Assembly (NCBI RefSeq): GCF_019656215.1
Contig: NZ_BPLK01000004.1
Location: 1-64,000, forward strand
DNA: 64,000 nt
DNA from: Apilactobacillus zhangqiuensis
GTDB lineage: Bacteria > Bacillota > Bacilli > Lactobacillales > Lactobacillaceae
Direction: 5' to 3'
The position numbers were made by a program, and so were the translations under genes. How positions within the stretch are numbered: position 1 is the stretch's first letter; each line of letters begins with the position of its first letter. The notes beneath the pieces were generated by a model that was not told the DNA's origin, searched no databases, and saw only the letters and a list, made by a program, of their open reading frames with translations. Below, piece after piece: positions 18,505-26,823 of the stretch.

Positions 18505-19605
18505 TTAAACGTTGAATCTAAAGTTTACAATGTCACCATCTTGCATAACATAATCTTTACCTTCAACACGTAGCTTACCAGCTTCCTTAACGGCTTGTTC
18601 GCTACCTAGCTTATCTAGGTCGTCAAATGCCATTACTTCAGCTCTGATGAAACCACGTTCGAAGTCTGAGTGAATAATTCCGGCAGCTTGAGGAGCCTTA
18701 GTACCCTTTAGGTAAGTCCAAGCCTTGGTTTCCTTACCACCAGCGGTGAAGAATGTTTCTAGACCTAATAGGTTGTAAGAAGCACGAATTAACTTGTTTA
18801 GACCTGGTTCACTAACACCTTCGGCTTCTAGGAAAGTAGCCTTGTCTTCGTCATCTAATTCAGCAATTTCTTCTTCTGTTTCAGCAGCAATACCGATTGC
18901 TTGAGCGTTTTCCTTAGCAGCGTATTCCTTAACTTGTTGGAAGTACTTTGAGCCTTCAGGATCAGCCATGTCATCTTCTGAGATGTTAGCTACGTATAGC
19001 ACTGGTTTTGAAGTTAATAGGAATAATCCCTTAACAATCTTTTGTTCATCTTCATCAAAGTCAATTGAACGCACTGGTTTACCGGCTTCTAGAACTGGCT
19101 TAATCTTTTCTAGGACAGCTAATTCGGCAAGTGCATCTTCATCCTTACCCTTAGCAGCCTTTTGAACACGACCTAAACGCTTAGTAACTGCATCTAAATC
19201 AGAGATACCTAATTCTAAGTTGATTGTTTCAATATCAGCGATTGGATCAACATTACCAGTAACGTGGGTAATGTTGTCATCGTCAAAAGAACGAACAACG
19301 TGCACAATGGCGTCCACTTGTCTGATGTTTTCTAGGAACTTGTTACCTAAACCTTCACCCTTACTTGCACCCTTAACGATACCGGCAATATCGGTAAATT
19401 CGAATGTAGTAGGCACAATCTTCTTAGCTGGAATTAGTTCTTGAATTCGATCAAGTCTGTCATCTGGTACTTCCACCATCCCTACGTTTGGGTCGATAGT
19501 GGCAAATGGGTAGTTAGCCATTTCCGCACCAGCTTTAGTAATCGCATTAAATAGTGTAGATTTACCGACGTTTGGTAAACCAACAATTCCTGCTGTTAAT
19601 GACAT
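18505..19605 (-). CDS. ychF: Redox-regulated ATPase YchF (Obg family)
   Basis: 366 residues, the normal YchF length. The P-loop GLPNVGKST is at 8-16 and the G3-like DIAGIVKGASKGEGLG near 72. The G4 position reads NISEDD instead of NKxD, the hallmark of YchF's ATP preference. A coiled-coil insert and a C-terminal TGS domain (AAGIIHSDFERGFIRAEV) follow. It binds ribosomes and affects translation and stress responses. It lies between DUF951 and DUF1129 in one direction. Confidence 0.96.
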   Translation of the reverse strand: MSLTAGIVGLPNVGKSTLFNAITKAGAEMANYPFATIDPNVGMVEVPDDRLDRIQELIPAKKIVPTTFEFTDIAGIVKGASKGEGLGNKFLENIRQVDAIVHVVRSFDDDNITHVTGNVDPIADIETINLELGISDLDAVTKRLGRVQKAAKGKDEDALAELAVLEKIKPVLEAGKPVRSIDFDEDEQKIVKGLFLLTSKPVLYVANISEDDMADPEGSKYFQQVKEYAAKENAQAIGIAAETEEEIAELDDEDKATFLEAEGVSEPGLNKLIRASYNLLGLETFFTAGGKETKAWTYLKGTKAPQAAGIIHSDFERGFIRAEVMAFDDLDKLGSEQAVKEAGKLRVEGKDYVMQDGDIVNFRFNV

Positions 19606-19632
19606 ATTAATAATTCACTCTTTTCTTTAGAT

Positions 19633-19821
19633 TTAGTCTTCTTGTGTACTTTGAATTACTTTTTTCATTTTCTTTTCAAATTCACGACGTGGAAGCATAA
19701 CCACATGGCCGCACTTTTGACATTCAATCTTAATGTCTGCACCCATTCGAATAATCTTCCAACTATTCTCTCCACATGGGTGGGCTTTCTTCATCATGAC
19801 AACATCATTTAATGAATACAT
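19633..19821 (-). CDS. DUF951 family zinc-ribbon-like protein
   Basis: 62 residues. The pattern HPCG near 16 and CQKCG near 36-40 suggests a small metal-binding fold, followed by a basic tail. It is conserved beside parB and ychF in many Firmicutes, as here. AAAGGAG lies 8 nt before the ATG. Molecular role unknown, though nucleic acid binding is plausible. Confidence 0.8.
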   Translation of the reverse strand: MYSLNDVVMMKKAHPCGENSWKIIRMGADIKIECQKCGHVVMLPRREFEKKMKKVIQSTQED

Positions 19822-19835
19822 ATTGAGAACTCCTT

Positions 19836-20717
19836 TTAGTCTAAATTAATATCTAAAATTTGCAAAATGCGGTTTAAATCATCATCTGATGCGTAACTGA
19901 TTTCAATCTTACCGGTTCCCTTCTTAGAACGGTTATTTGAGATTGAAACGGATGTTTGGAATTTGTCTTGTAGTTCATTCTCAGAAGCACGTAAGAATGG
20001 TGACTTCTTGGTTGAACGACGTGGCTTCTTTTTCTTCTTAGGTGATGAACTTAGGTTTTCAATTTCCTTTTCAAGTTGACGAACAGTCATTGTTTGTTCG
20101 TAAGCCTTCTTGGCTAGCTTAATTAGTTCATCCTTTTTCTTAACTGATAGCAAAGTTCTTGCTTGGCCCATTGAAAGTTGATTCTTGGTCAACATGTCCT
20201 TTACTTCGGTTGGTAAACCTAATAGACGTAAGTAGTTAGCGATGTATGGACGTGATTTACCTAAACGTTTTGATACTTCAGCTTGAGTAATGTCTAGCTT
20301 GGTCATCAAAGTGTTGTAAGCTTCAGCTTCTTCGATTGGATTTAAGTCCTCTCTTTGAAGGTTTTCCATCACGGCGATTTCCATCATTTGTTCATCAGAA
20401 GCATCACGAACAATTGCTGGAATCTTTTCTTTACCTGCCATGCGTGAAGCTCTGAAACGTCTTTCACCAGCAAGAATTTCGTATTCGTCCTTGCTGCCGC
20501 TGGTCTTTCTTACAATGATTGGTTGAAATACCCCAGACTTTTCGATTGAACGGGTTAAATCTTTAAGTGCATTTGTATCGAAATGCGTTCTTGGTTGGAA
20601 AGGATTTGGAGATAACTTGGTTAGCTCTAATTCCAATACGTCTTCTGAGTTGGCGTCGATATCATTATCAGCAAACAATGCTTGAATGCCTCGACCTAGT
20701 CCTTTGTTATTCACCAT
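19836..20717 (-). CDS. parB: ParB/Spo0J chromosome-partitioning protein
   Basis: 293 residues. An N-terminal GLGRGIQALF leads into the ParB/Srx-like CTPase domain with the GERRFRA motif (about 83-89). The HTH region follows (ITQAEVSKRLGKSRPYIANY), with a C-terminal dimerisation segment. It nucleates on parS sites, spreads as a clamp and loads condensin during segregation. Its ATG overlaps the end of parA by 11 nt. It has a Lys/Arg/Ser-rich linker (about 225-250). Confidence 0.95.
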   Translation of the reverse strand: MVNNKGLGRGIQALFADNDIDANSEDVLELELTKLSPNPFQPRTHFDTNALKDLTRSIEKSGVFQPIIVRKTSGSKDEYEILAGERRFRASRMAGKEKIPAIVRDASDEQMMEIAVMENLQREDLNPIEEAEAYNTLMTKLDITQAEVSKRLGKSRPYIANYLRLLGLPTEVKDMLTKNQLSMGQARTLLSVKKKDELIKLAKKAYEQTMTVRQLEKEIENLSSSPKKKKKPRRSTKKSPFLRASENELQDKFQTSVSISNNRSKKGTGKIEISYASDDDLNRILQILDINLD

Positions 20718-21474
20718 GAGCAGCTAACACTTCCTTTGCAAATTGCATGTATAATTCTGAACCCTTTGAATTTGGATCATAATCAATGATTGGTAATCCG
20801 TAACTTGGGGCTTCTGATAAACGCACATTTCTAGTAATGATAGTATCGTAAACCTTATCACCGAAGTACTTACGAACTTCATCGTTAACTTGTTGAGCTA
20901 ACTTGGTACGTGAGTCATACATTGTTAGTAGAACTCCTTCGACGTCTAAGTCAGGATTAAAGTGTTTCTTTACTAATTGAACAGTATTTAGCAATTGACT
21001 TAAACCTTCTAGTGCATAGTATTCGGTTTGCACTGGAATTAGGATTGAATCACTGGCAGTAAATGCATTAATGGTGATTAATCCTAATGAAGGTGGACAG
21101 TCAACTAGTACGTAATCATATTGATCTGAGACAGATTTTAGGGCATTTAATAAACGTGTTTCTCTCGCCATTTGGGGAGTTAATTCAATGTCGGCCCCTG
21201 ATAGTTGAATTGTTGCTGGTACAATGTCTAATCCTTCATGTTTTGAAGGAATAATGGCTTCTGAGATTGGTTCTTCATTAACCAAGATATCGTAAATATC
21301 CTTTTGGATGTCGGATTTTTGAATACCTACTCCTGAAGTTGCATTTCCTTGGGCATCAGCATCAATTAGTAATACCTTTTTGCCCATTGTTGCAAGGTCT
21401 GCACCAAGGTTTACAGAAGTGGTAGTCTTACCAACTCCACCCTTTTGATTAGCTAATGATATAACGTGTCCCAT
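20707..21474 (-). CDS. parA: ParA/Soj partition ATPase
   Basis: 255 residues. The deviant Walker A motif KGGVGKTTTSVN begins near residue 9. Walker B lies in VLVDCPPSLGLIT, and the FTASDSILIPVQTEYYALEGL block is typical of Soj. It works with ParB in origin segregation and regulates initiation. The frame is open 13 codons upstream, but AGGAGGGG is spaced correctly for the ATG at 21474 and the protein then starts at the conserved core. It lies between rsmG and parB in one operon. Confidence 0.95.
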   Translation of the reverse strand: MGHVISLANQKGGVGKTTTSVNLGADLATMGKKVLLIDADAQGNATSGVGIQKSDIQKDIYDILVNEEPISEAIIPSKHEGLDIVPATIQLSGADIELTPQMARETRLLNALKSVSDQYDYVLVDCPPSLGLITINAFTASDSILIPVQTEYYALEGLSQLLNTVQLVKKHFNPDLDVEGVLLTMYDSRTKLAQQVNDEVRKYFGDKVYDTIITRNVRLSEAPSYGLPIIDYDPNSKGSELYMQFAKEVLAAHGE

Positions 21475-21493
21475 TAAAAACCCCTCCTCTAGT

Positions 21494-22231
21494 CTACTTA
21501 TTACTTGAACCAATTGGTTTCTTGTTCGGTGTACCCGCTTTTCTTGGGTATTGTTTTGGTGTGTTCTTCACTTTTTCTAACACAACCATATTACGTGGAT
21601 CATTTGAGACTGGAAGATTAAACTCATCATCTGAAATCATCTTACCACCTAGAGTAGTAATCGCGTTTTTTCCATCTGATAGTTCATCCTTGGCCTTTGA
21701 TGCTTTTAGTGCAATCATCTTGCCTCCCACTTTAACTAGTGGCAAACAGAATTCAGCAAGCACGCTCATTCGAGCAACTGCCCGTGCAGTTGCGATATCA
21801 AATGATTCACGGTATTTAGATTTTTTACCACCAAATTCTTCTGCACGAGCATGATGTAATTCAACATTAGTTAAACCTAACTTGTTAACTAGTTCGTCCA
21901 AGAAGTTGATTCGTTTGTTCAATGAATCAATGATGGTGACCTTTAAGTTAGGAAAAACAATTTTTAACGGAATTGATGGAAAACCAGCACCGGCTCCCAC
22001 ATCACATAGGGTTAATTCTTCGGTTCTCAATTCATCTGCAAAGAATGCAGGAGTAATTGAATCAAAGAAATGTTTTAAATATACTTCATCTCTATCAACA
22101 ATGGTTGTTAGATTAACATGTTCGTTAGTGGTAACTAACAAATCATAGTAATCGGCAAATTGTTGCATTTGGTGGTCAGTCAATTCGATATTGCGTTTTG
22201 CTAATTGACTCTTGAATTCTTCTGGATTCAT
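21494..22231 (-). CDS. rsmG: 16S rRNA (guanine527-N7)-methyltransferase
   Basis: 245 residues. The SAM-binding motif [16 protein letters not shown] is near residue 75, and [21 protein letters not shown] is the conserved GidB block. It modifies G527 of 16S rRNA, and loss of it gives low-level streptomycin resistance. AGGAGG lies 6 nt before the ATG at 22231, so the 8-codon upstream extension is rejected. It is first gene of the rsmG-parA-parB operon, in the arrangement often found near the replication origin. Confidence 0.95.
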   Translation of the reverse strand: MNPEEFKSQLAKRNIELTDHQMQQFADYYDLLVTTNEHVNLTTIVDRDEVYLKHFFDSITPAFFADELRTEELTLCDVGAGAGFPSIPLKIVFPNLKVTIIDSLNKRINFLDELVNKLGLTNVELHHARAEEFGGKKSKYRESFDIATARAVARMSVLAEFCLPLVKVGGKMIALKASKAKDELSDGKNAITTLGGKMISDDEFNLPVSNDPRNMVVLEKVKNTPKQYPRKAGTPNKKPIGSSNK

Positions 22232-22245
22232 GCAAATCCTCCTAT

Positions 22246-22267
22246 TGTGAAACATGATTGTTTCACA
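22246..22267. repeat. Inverted repeat of parS-like half-sites
   Basis: Perfect arms TGTGAAACA and TGTTTCACA separated by TGAT. Each arm carries the 8-nt half of the Firmicute parS site (TGTTTCAC/GTGAAACA), but in everted order. It lies in the rsmG 5' untranslated region, just above its ribosome site. Confidence 0.6.
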
Positions 22268-22326
22268 TCTATCTATACTTTAACTGATATTAATCTTTTT
22301 TACAATCATGAAACATATACTTCTCC

Positions 22327-22355
22327 ATTATAACCAAAATTAGGCTAATTCGTCA
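22327..22355 (-). promoter_or_regulatory. rsmG-parAB promoter
   Basis: Minus-strand -10 TATAAT (22327-22332) and a weak -35 TGACGA (22350-22355), 17 nt apart. The leader is about 90 nt and contains the inverted repeat at 22246-22267. Confidence 0.5.
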
Positions 22356-22380
22356 CTAGATTATCAAAAAAATACATATA

Positions 22381-22409
22381 AAAAGACGATCGTTTGATCG
22401 CCTCTTTTA
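22381..22409 (-). terminator. NCS2 permease terminator
   Basis: Minus-strand arms GGCGATC and GATCGTC around AAAC, ending in five T. It overlaps the permease stop. Confidence 0.7.
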
Positions 22410-23726
22410 TAGCATTGCTGTCATTATCAAATTGATTAAAAACAACGCACTTAAAATATAGTTAATTATACTGATGGTTTTGATTTGGCCGTTAAAGATT
22501 TTCACGATTGGATAGGCAACAAACCCGAATGCTAATCCGATTGAAATGCTTCCAGTCAATGGAATCAAGACCACGATTAGAAAGGCTGGGAACCATTCGG
22601 CAAAGTCATCCATGTTAATCGTCTTTAAGTTAGATAACATTAATGCACCCGTAATGATAATTACTGGAGCAATCGCCGCTTGTGGTACCAAGTCCAAGAA
22701 ACTGATGAAAAAGGTTGAAATTAAAAACATAATTCCAGCGGTAATCGACATGATTCCGGTTCTCGCCCCTAGTTGAAAACCAGCTACACTTTCCGCGGCT
22801 GAAACCGTTGGACTAGTTCCTAAAATGCTAGAAATAATTCCGGTAATCGAAACACTTCTAAATGTCTTTTTGAACTTTGCCATGTCCGGTAAAATTCCGG
22901 CGTTTAATCCCATCGATTCAAACACCAAAATCATTGTCATTGAAAATGACGCCATGATAAATGGTGTCGTCCACACGTTTGAGAAACTAAAATCAAAGAG
23001 TGATTTATGGTACTGCAAGATATCAATCAAGTGAGTGGTCTTAACCCCACTATCGTGAATGTGGAAAACAATGCCGACAATCGTGGTAATTACGATTCCA
23101 ATAAAGAAGTTTCCCTTCACGTTCTTAAGGTATAGGACAATCGTTAAAACCAAACCAAAAATGGCCAATAAAAGCGATGGATTTCTAAACGATCCAATCG
23201 TTAATAATGAATTCTTCCCTTGTTGAATCAATCCGGCTTTTTGCAGACCAATCTCAACTAAAAATAAACCAATGCCGGCGGTAATCGCTGATTTCAATGA
23301 ATTAGGAATACCACCCTGTAAGATATCAGTAAAACGGCTAAATGCGATTAAAGCAAACGCAATTGTCGAGACCAAAGAAACGGTCAACGCTTCTTTGTAT
23401 GATAGTCCCATGTTTAACACCATCGTATAGGTGAAGAATGCATTAACACCCATCCCCGGCGTAATCACGACCGGTGAGTTCGCATAGAATCCCATAATGA
23501 AACATCCGATTACAGAACTAATAATTGTCGCAAAGACGGTCTGGTGAACATCCATCCCCGCATCCGCCAATATCATGGGGTTAACCACTAAAATATAAGA
23601 GATTGCGAAGAATCCGGTGATACCACCTAAGACCTCTGTCTTAAAAATTTCTTTATCCCTTAAAACGTCTAAAAGAGACAGCGAGGCTGTCTCTTTTTTC
23701 GACGTTTTGTTCAACTTATTACTCAT
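22407..23726 (-). CDS. NCS2 family purine permease (guanine/hypoxanthine type)
   Basis: 439 residues with about 12-14 membrane segments. The family signature region is NPMILADAGM and the substrate-contact segments are VITPGMGVNAFFTY and SVAGFQLGARTGIM. This matches the AzgA/PbuG/PbuO branch, which imports hypoxanthine, guanine or adenine by proton symport. AAGGAT lies 9 nt before the ATG. An intrinsic-terminator-like nested hairpin falls in the first 22 codons. The next gene upstream is a nucleoside transporter, so the pair may form a purine salvage import unit. No purine riboswitch fits in the 39-nt gap. Confidence 0.88.
   Translation of the reverse strand: MSNKLNKTSKKETASLSLLDVLRDKEIFKTEVLGGITGFFAISYILVVNPMILADAGMDVHQTVFATIISSVIGCFIMGFYANSPVVITPGMGVNAFFTYTMVLNMGLSYKEALTVSLVSTIAFALIAFSRFTDILQGGIPNSLKSAITAGIGLFLVEIGLQKAGLIQQGKNSLLTIGSFRNPSLLLAIFGLVLTIVLYLKNVKGNFFIGIVITTIVGIVFHIHDSGVKTTHLIDILQYHKSLFDFSFSNVWTTPFIMASFSMTMILVFESMGLNAGILPDMAKFKKTFRSVSITGIISSILGTSPTVSAAESVAGFQLGARTGIMSITAGIMFLISTFFISFLDLVPQAAIAPVIIITGALMLSNLKTINMDDFAEWFPAFLIVVLIPLTGSISIGLAFGFVAYPIVKIFNGQIKTISIINYILSALFLINLIMTAML
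23662..23708. repeat. Nested inverted repeat inside the NCS2 coding start
   Basis: The outer arms are AAAACGTC (23662-23669) and GACGTTTT (23701-23708). The inner arms are AAGAGACAGC and GCTGTCTCTT around GAG, followed on the plus strand by a T-run. It covers codons 7-22 of the permease and would fold as a strong RNA hairpin on either strand. Confidence 0.75.
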
Positions 23727-23765
23727 TAAACAAAATCCTTAATCTATATATATTATGTTTCTATT

Positions 23766-25013
23766 TTACCATACAAATAGACCAACGATTCCTGCAGATA
23801 GTAGAGAAACTAAGATCCCTGATATAACCATGTACCCTACACTCTTTGAAATAGCGTTGTTCACTTCACGATTAACAATACCCTTGAATGCACCAATAAT
23901 CATTCCCACTGTAGAAAGGTTAGCAAATGAAGTTAGGAAGACAGTTAATTGTGCTTGATAATGTGGTGCATATGAGTGAATGTGTGATGATACTCTACCC
24001 ATAACAACGAATTCGTTAGTTACAAGCTTAGTACCCATGTTTTGTGCAAATTCAAATGCGGTGTGCACGTCTGAACCCATTAGCCAAGCAAATGGGAACA
24101 TGATGATTCCTAGGATGTGTTCTAGAGATAAATTATGGTTAATTGAACCTAAAATTTTATCAATTAATGCAGCTAAAGCAACGAATGCGATAACGTTTGC
24201 AGTAATGATTAAGATTAATTTACCGGCACCCAGGATTGAATCACCCAAGAATGAGAAGAATGGTTCTTTTTTAGCTTCTTCTTCGTTTTCAGGATGTTCA
24301 CCAACGGCCACTTCAGCAGTTTGTGAAGAGCTACCTAACTTAGCGATAGTGTCTTCTTCTGGAGTAACTGAAGTTGGCATTAAAATACTAGTTACAATAA
24401 CAGCATTTAAGATGTTCAATGGAACGGCAGTCATTACGTATTGACCTGGAACCATTTGAGTGTATGCGCCTAAAATTGAGGCAGTCACACATGACATTGA
24501 CATCATGGCAATGACAACATTTCTTGCGGCTGAAATTTGTTTTAATTGTAGAGTTGAAACAGCAAGTGCTTCAGTGTTACCTAAAAACATCATTTCAACT
24601 GCGAAGAATGATTCAAACTTAGGTTGGCCAGTTATGTATGCCAAACCTTTACCTACCCACTTGATGATCCAAGGTAGGACTCCAATGTAAGTTAAGATAT
24701 CAAACACTGGAACGATTAATAAAATTGGTAGAAGTGCTGAAGTTACAAAGTCCATTTGTTTCATGTGAACCCAACTTGGTAGTGCAAATTCAATTCCTTG
24801 ATATGCTACTTCAACTAAAGCCTTGAAACCGTTAGCAGCACCTTCAACAGCAGCACGCCCCCATGAAAATTGTGTTAAACAGTAAGCGATTACTAGGTTT
24901 AACACTAAAACAGTAATTACTGAACGCCATTTAATTTGTTTCTTGTTCTTTGAAAAAACAAATGCAATCCCTAGGAAAACAAAAATTCCCAAAATATTAA
25001 CTAAATGATACAT
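23766..25013 (-). CDS. nupC: NupC-type concentrative nucleoside transporter
   Basis: 415 residues, the normal length for bacterial CNT carriers. Hydrophobic helices match the three CNT domains: the N-terminal part with KWVGKGLAYITGQPKFESFF, the gate region with MFLGNTEALAVSTLQLKQIS, and the C-terminal helices with NEFVVMGR and LTVFLTSFANLSTVGMIIGA. A hydrophilic stretch near 235-265 is rich in Glu. It imports nucleosides by ion symport. It lies between the NCS2 permease and the phosphopentomutase-like gene, all on the same strand, suggesting a nucleoside-salvage theme. Confidence 0.92.
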   Translation of the reverse strand: MYHLVNILGIFVFLGIAFVFSKNKKQIKWRSVITVLVLNLVIAYCLTQFSWGRAAVEGAANGFKALVEVAYQGIEFALPSWVHMKQMDFVTSALLPILLIVPVFDILTYIGVLPWIIKWVGKGLAYITGQPKFESFFAVEMMFLGNTEALAVSTLQLKQISAARNVVIAMMSMSCVTASILGAYTQMVPGQYVMTAVPLNILNAVIVTSILMPTSVTPEEDTIAKLGSSSQTAEVAVGEHPENEEEAKKEPFFSFLGDSILGAGKLILIITANVIAFVALAALIDKILGSINHNLSLEHILGIIMFPFAWLMGSDVHTAFEFAQNMGTKLVTNEFVVMGRVSSHIHSYAPHYQAQLTVFLTSFANLSTVGMIIGAFKGIVNREVNNAISKSVGYMVISGILVSLLSAGIVGLFVW

Positions 25014-25100
25014 AAAAATTCTAATCCTTTCTCTGCGACAAAAAATATAGTGACAAATAGCTTATTTTAGTTGCGCAACACCCCTTTCAGTGTAAATTAA

Positions 25101-25916
25101 TTACTTAACTTCGTTGATAAAGTTCGGTTTAGTATTTTCCCCATCATCTAAATCAAAGAACGCCACGATTGCGTTTGCAACCGCACCTAGTGAACGCTTA
25201 ATACCTAATGACTTTCCTTCATTCTTATTTGGATTGAAGACAATTAGTGGTAAGTATTCACGCGTAATTCGATTGTCCATGGTTGGATCAATTGCATATG
25301 AGGATGTGATTAGTAGTAAATCGTTATCCCTTAGTCGTTCTAAGACCTTACCAATTGTTTCGTCCAACACATTTAGTTGTTCAGCGTACCCAACACTATC
25401 ATCCATTCTGGCGAAGTGTCTTAGTTCCGGTAACTGACAGTAAATTAACCCGCTCTTTTGGGTCCTCATTTTTGATGACAATTCAATAAAAGCCTTGCTA
25501 TCATCGGGGACTTGGACCATTGAAATATCGTCTTGTTTTTCCCAATAATAAGCAAAGCTTGAAATAATTGAAACACTATGTTGTTTTTCTGCCAACAAGT
25601 CCATTACTGAAGCGGTACGGACACCGGCAGTGTAGTCAAACATCTCACGAAATGAGGCACTACCCCTGTTGCTGTCAACAGTGGTAACCATCTTCCCAAA
25701 GAAGCCACGAGGTGCATCAACTTGTGGAATTGATTTAATCTCGTTGTCCCAGCGAATATTGCCAAGACCTAGGTTAATTAAATTAGAAACACTTAGCCCT
25801 TTATCAGCAATGTGGCCTAATGTGTCGGCACCAATAGAATCAAAGCGATTGGCATCGGGAGCTTCGCCTAAACCAAGTGAAGCAATATCCAAAACAATCA
25901 TTCTTTTGTGTGTCAT
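25101..25916 (-). CDS. Phosphopentomutase-like protein without catalytic residues
   Basis: 271 residues, against about 390 for DeoB. It aligns with DeoB at the N-terminus (GEAPDANRFDSIGADTLGHI, GLGNIR) and at the C-terminus (DNDLLLIT, ITREYLPLIVF). The cap domain (about 120 residues) is nearly absent. The nucleophile motif DTMTGHWE reads GSASFREM, ADHGND reads SSYAID, DHTREY reads RITREY, and the VDFDxxYGH block reads PELRHFAR. Only the first metal Asp (VLD) remains. Phosphomutase activity is therefore unlikely. The frame is intact with AGGAGG and a good promoter, so it is probably expressed, perhaps as a sensor or partner protein. No full deoB is in the window. Confidence 0.75.
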   Translation of the reverse strand: MTHKRMIVLDIASLGLGEAPDANRFDSIGADTLGHIADKGLSVSNLINLGLGNIRWDNEIKSIPQVDAPRGFFGKMVTTVDSNRGSASFREMFDYTAGVRTASVMDLLAEKQHSVSIISSFAYYWEKQDDISMVQVPDDSKAFIELSSKMRTQKSGLIYCQLPELRHFARMDDSVGYAEQLNVLDETIGKVLERLRDNDLLLITSSYAIDPTMDNRITREYLPLIVFNPNKNEGKSLGIKRSLGAVANAIVAFFDLDDGENTKPNFINEVK

Positions 25917-25950
25917 TGTGTGCCCTCCTAATTTTATTTATTAACAAATG

Positions 25951-25978
25951 AGTATATCATAAATGGCTTTTGTGTCAA
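25951..25978 (-). promoter_or_regulatory. Promoter of the phosphopentomutase-like gene
   Basis: Minus strand -35 TTGACA (25973-25978), a 16-nt spacer and -10 TATACT (25951-25956). Its -35 directly follows the T-run of the terminator at 25979-26010. Confidence 0.65.
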
Positions 25979-26032
25979 TAAAAAAAGACGCGAATAACCG
26001 CGTCTTTTTTGGCTTATGCGCCCCTGCCAAGG
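25979..26032 (-). ncRNA. Candidate small RNA of about 55 nt
   Basis: A -10 TATAAT (26039-26044, minus) precedes a GC-rich stretch (26012-26036) unlike its A/T-rich surroundings, and a perfect terminator ends it (GACGCG and CGCGTC, 25987-26004, with T-run). Within it TTGGC and GCCAA can pair around a 12-nt G-rich loop. It lies between two divergent genes that each have their own promoter, so the terminator serves no annotated gene. The -35 is weak. It might instead be a leader of the phosphopentomutase-like gene. Confidence 0.4.
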
Positions 26033-26137
26033 ACCTCCATTATACCAAAAAGATTTATAAGTATATAAAATTAAATTTTTACTAATTTTTTGATATTATT
26101 ATAGGTGTTATATACATATTAATCGGAGTTGATTAAA

Positions 26138-26737
26138 TTGGATCTTACAAATAAAACAGTCGTCACCTTAGGAGATTCAGTCACTAGGGGCTTTGATGGT
26201 ACTGTCAATCTACGCTACAACTACCCACGATATTTAGCCAAATACTACAATTGCCGTGTCTGCAATAACGGTATCAATGGTGCCACGATTTATGAAACAC
26301 TTGAAAAGGAAGTCGAAAAGATTAAAGACAACCAATACGATGCAATCATATTAATGATTGGTACTAACGACTATGGTCACCTAGACGTTCCATTGGTTCG
26401 TGTCATATCGAAACTAACCAGATTAGTGCGCCAAATTATCAGTCAACATCACGAAGCCAAAATCTATGCGGTTCTACCATTGACTCGTTTTGACGACGAT
26501 CAAAACGCTGCCAGCGTGATGAGATACTCTGACTACACGTTTAACCAACTACTAGATGGCCTAGCGGAAGTCTACTCGGCATTTCAAATCCCATTTATCG
26601 ATTGGCGTGAATACCACTCTGAATTTATCACTAACTTCAATTACAAGGACATGTACCAAGATCAACATGTTCACCCTAACGCATATACTTATCGCAAACT
26701 TGCCTTTTACATCGGTGATTTCATCAAAAATAATTAA
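26138..26737 (+). CDS. SGNH/GDSL-family hydrolase
   Basis: 199 residues, no signal peptide, so probably cytosolic. Block I is GDSVTRG with catalytic Ser14, block II has NNGINGATI, block III IGTNDYG, and block V the DQHVHPN Asp/His pair. Such enzymes are esterases or lipases of varied specificity, and the substrate is unknown. TTG at 26138 is preferred to TTG at 26129 because GGAG ends 9 nt before it. The gene ends about 35 nt before a terminator hairpin that runs into the next gene. Confidence 0.88.
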   Translation: MDLTNKTVVTLGDSVTRGFDGTVNLRYNYPRYLAKYYNCRVCNNGINGATIYETLEKEVEKIKDNQYDAIILMIGTNDYGHLDVPLVRVISKLTRLVRQIISQHHEAKIYAVLPLTRFDDDQNAASVMRYSDYTFNQLLDGLAEVYSAFQIPFIDWREYHSEFITNFNYKDMYQDQHVHPNAYTYRKLAFYIGDFIKNN

Positions 26738-26773
26738 GATTTTCTTAAATTGGCCAAAATAATTCGCCTTAAG

Positions 26774-26823
26774 AATCCTCTCGTGCTAGCTTAAAAACGC
26801 AAAACACACGAGAGGATTTTTTT
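26774..26823 (+). terminator. Terminator hairpin overlapping the comK-like ribosome site
   Basis: Perfect 12-bp arms AATCCTCTCGTG (26774-26785) and CACGAGAGGATT (26807-26818) around a 21-nt loop, then T to 26823. The ATG of the next gene follows at once. The 3' arm holds GAGAGGA, the only ribosome site available to that gene. Confidence 0.8.

Noticed and set aside
23727-23765. Purine riboswitch before the NCS2 permease
   Set aside because: The gap of 39 nt is far too short for an aptamer and has no matching core sequence.
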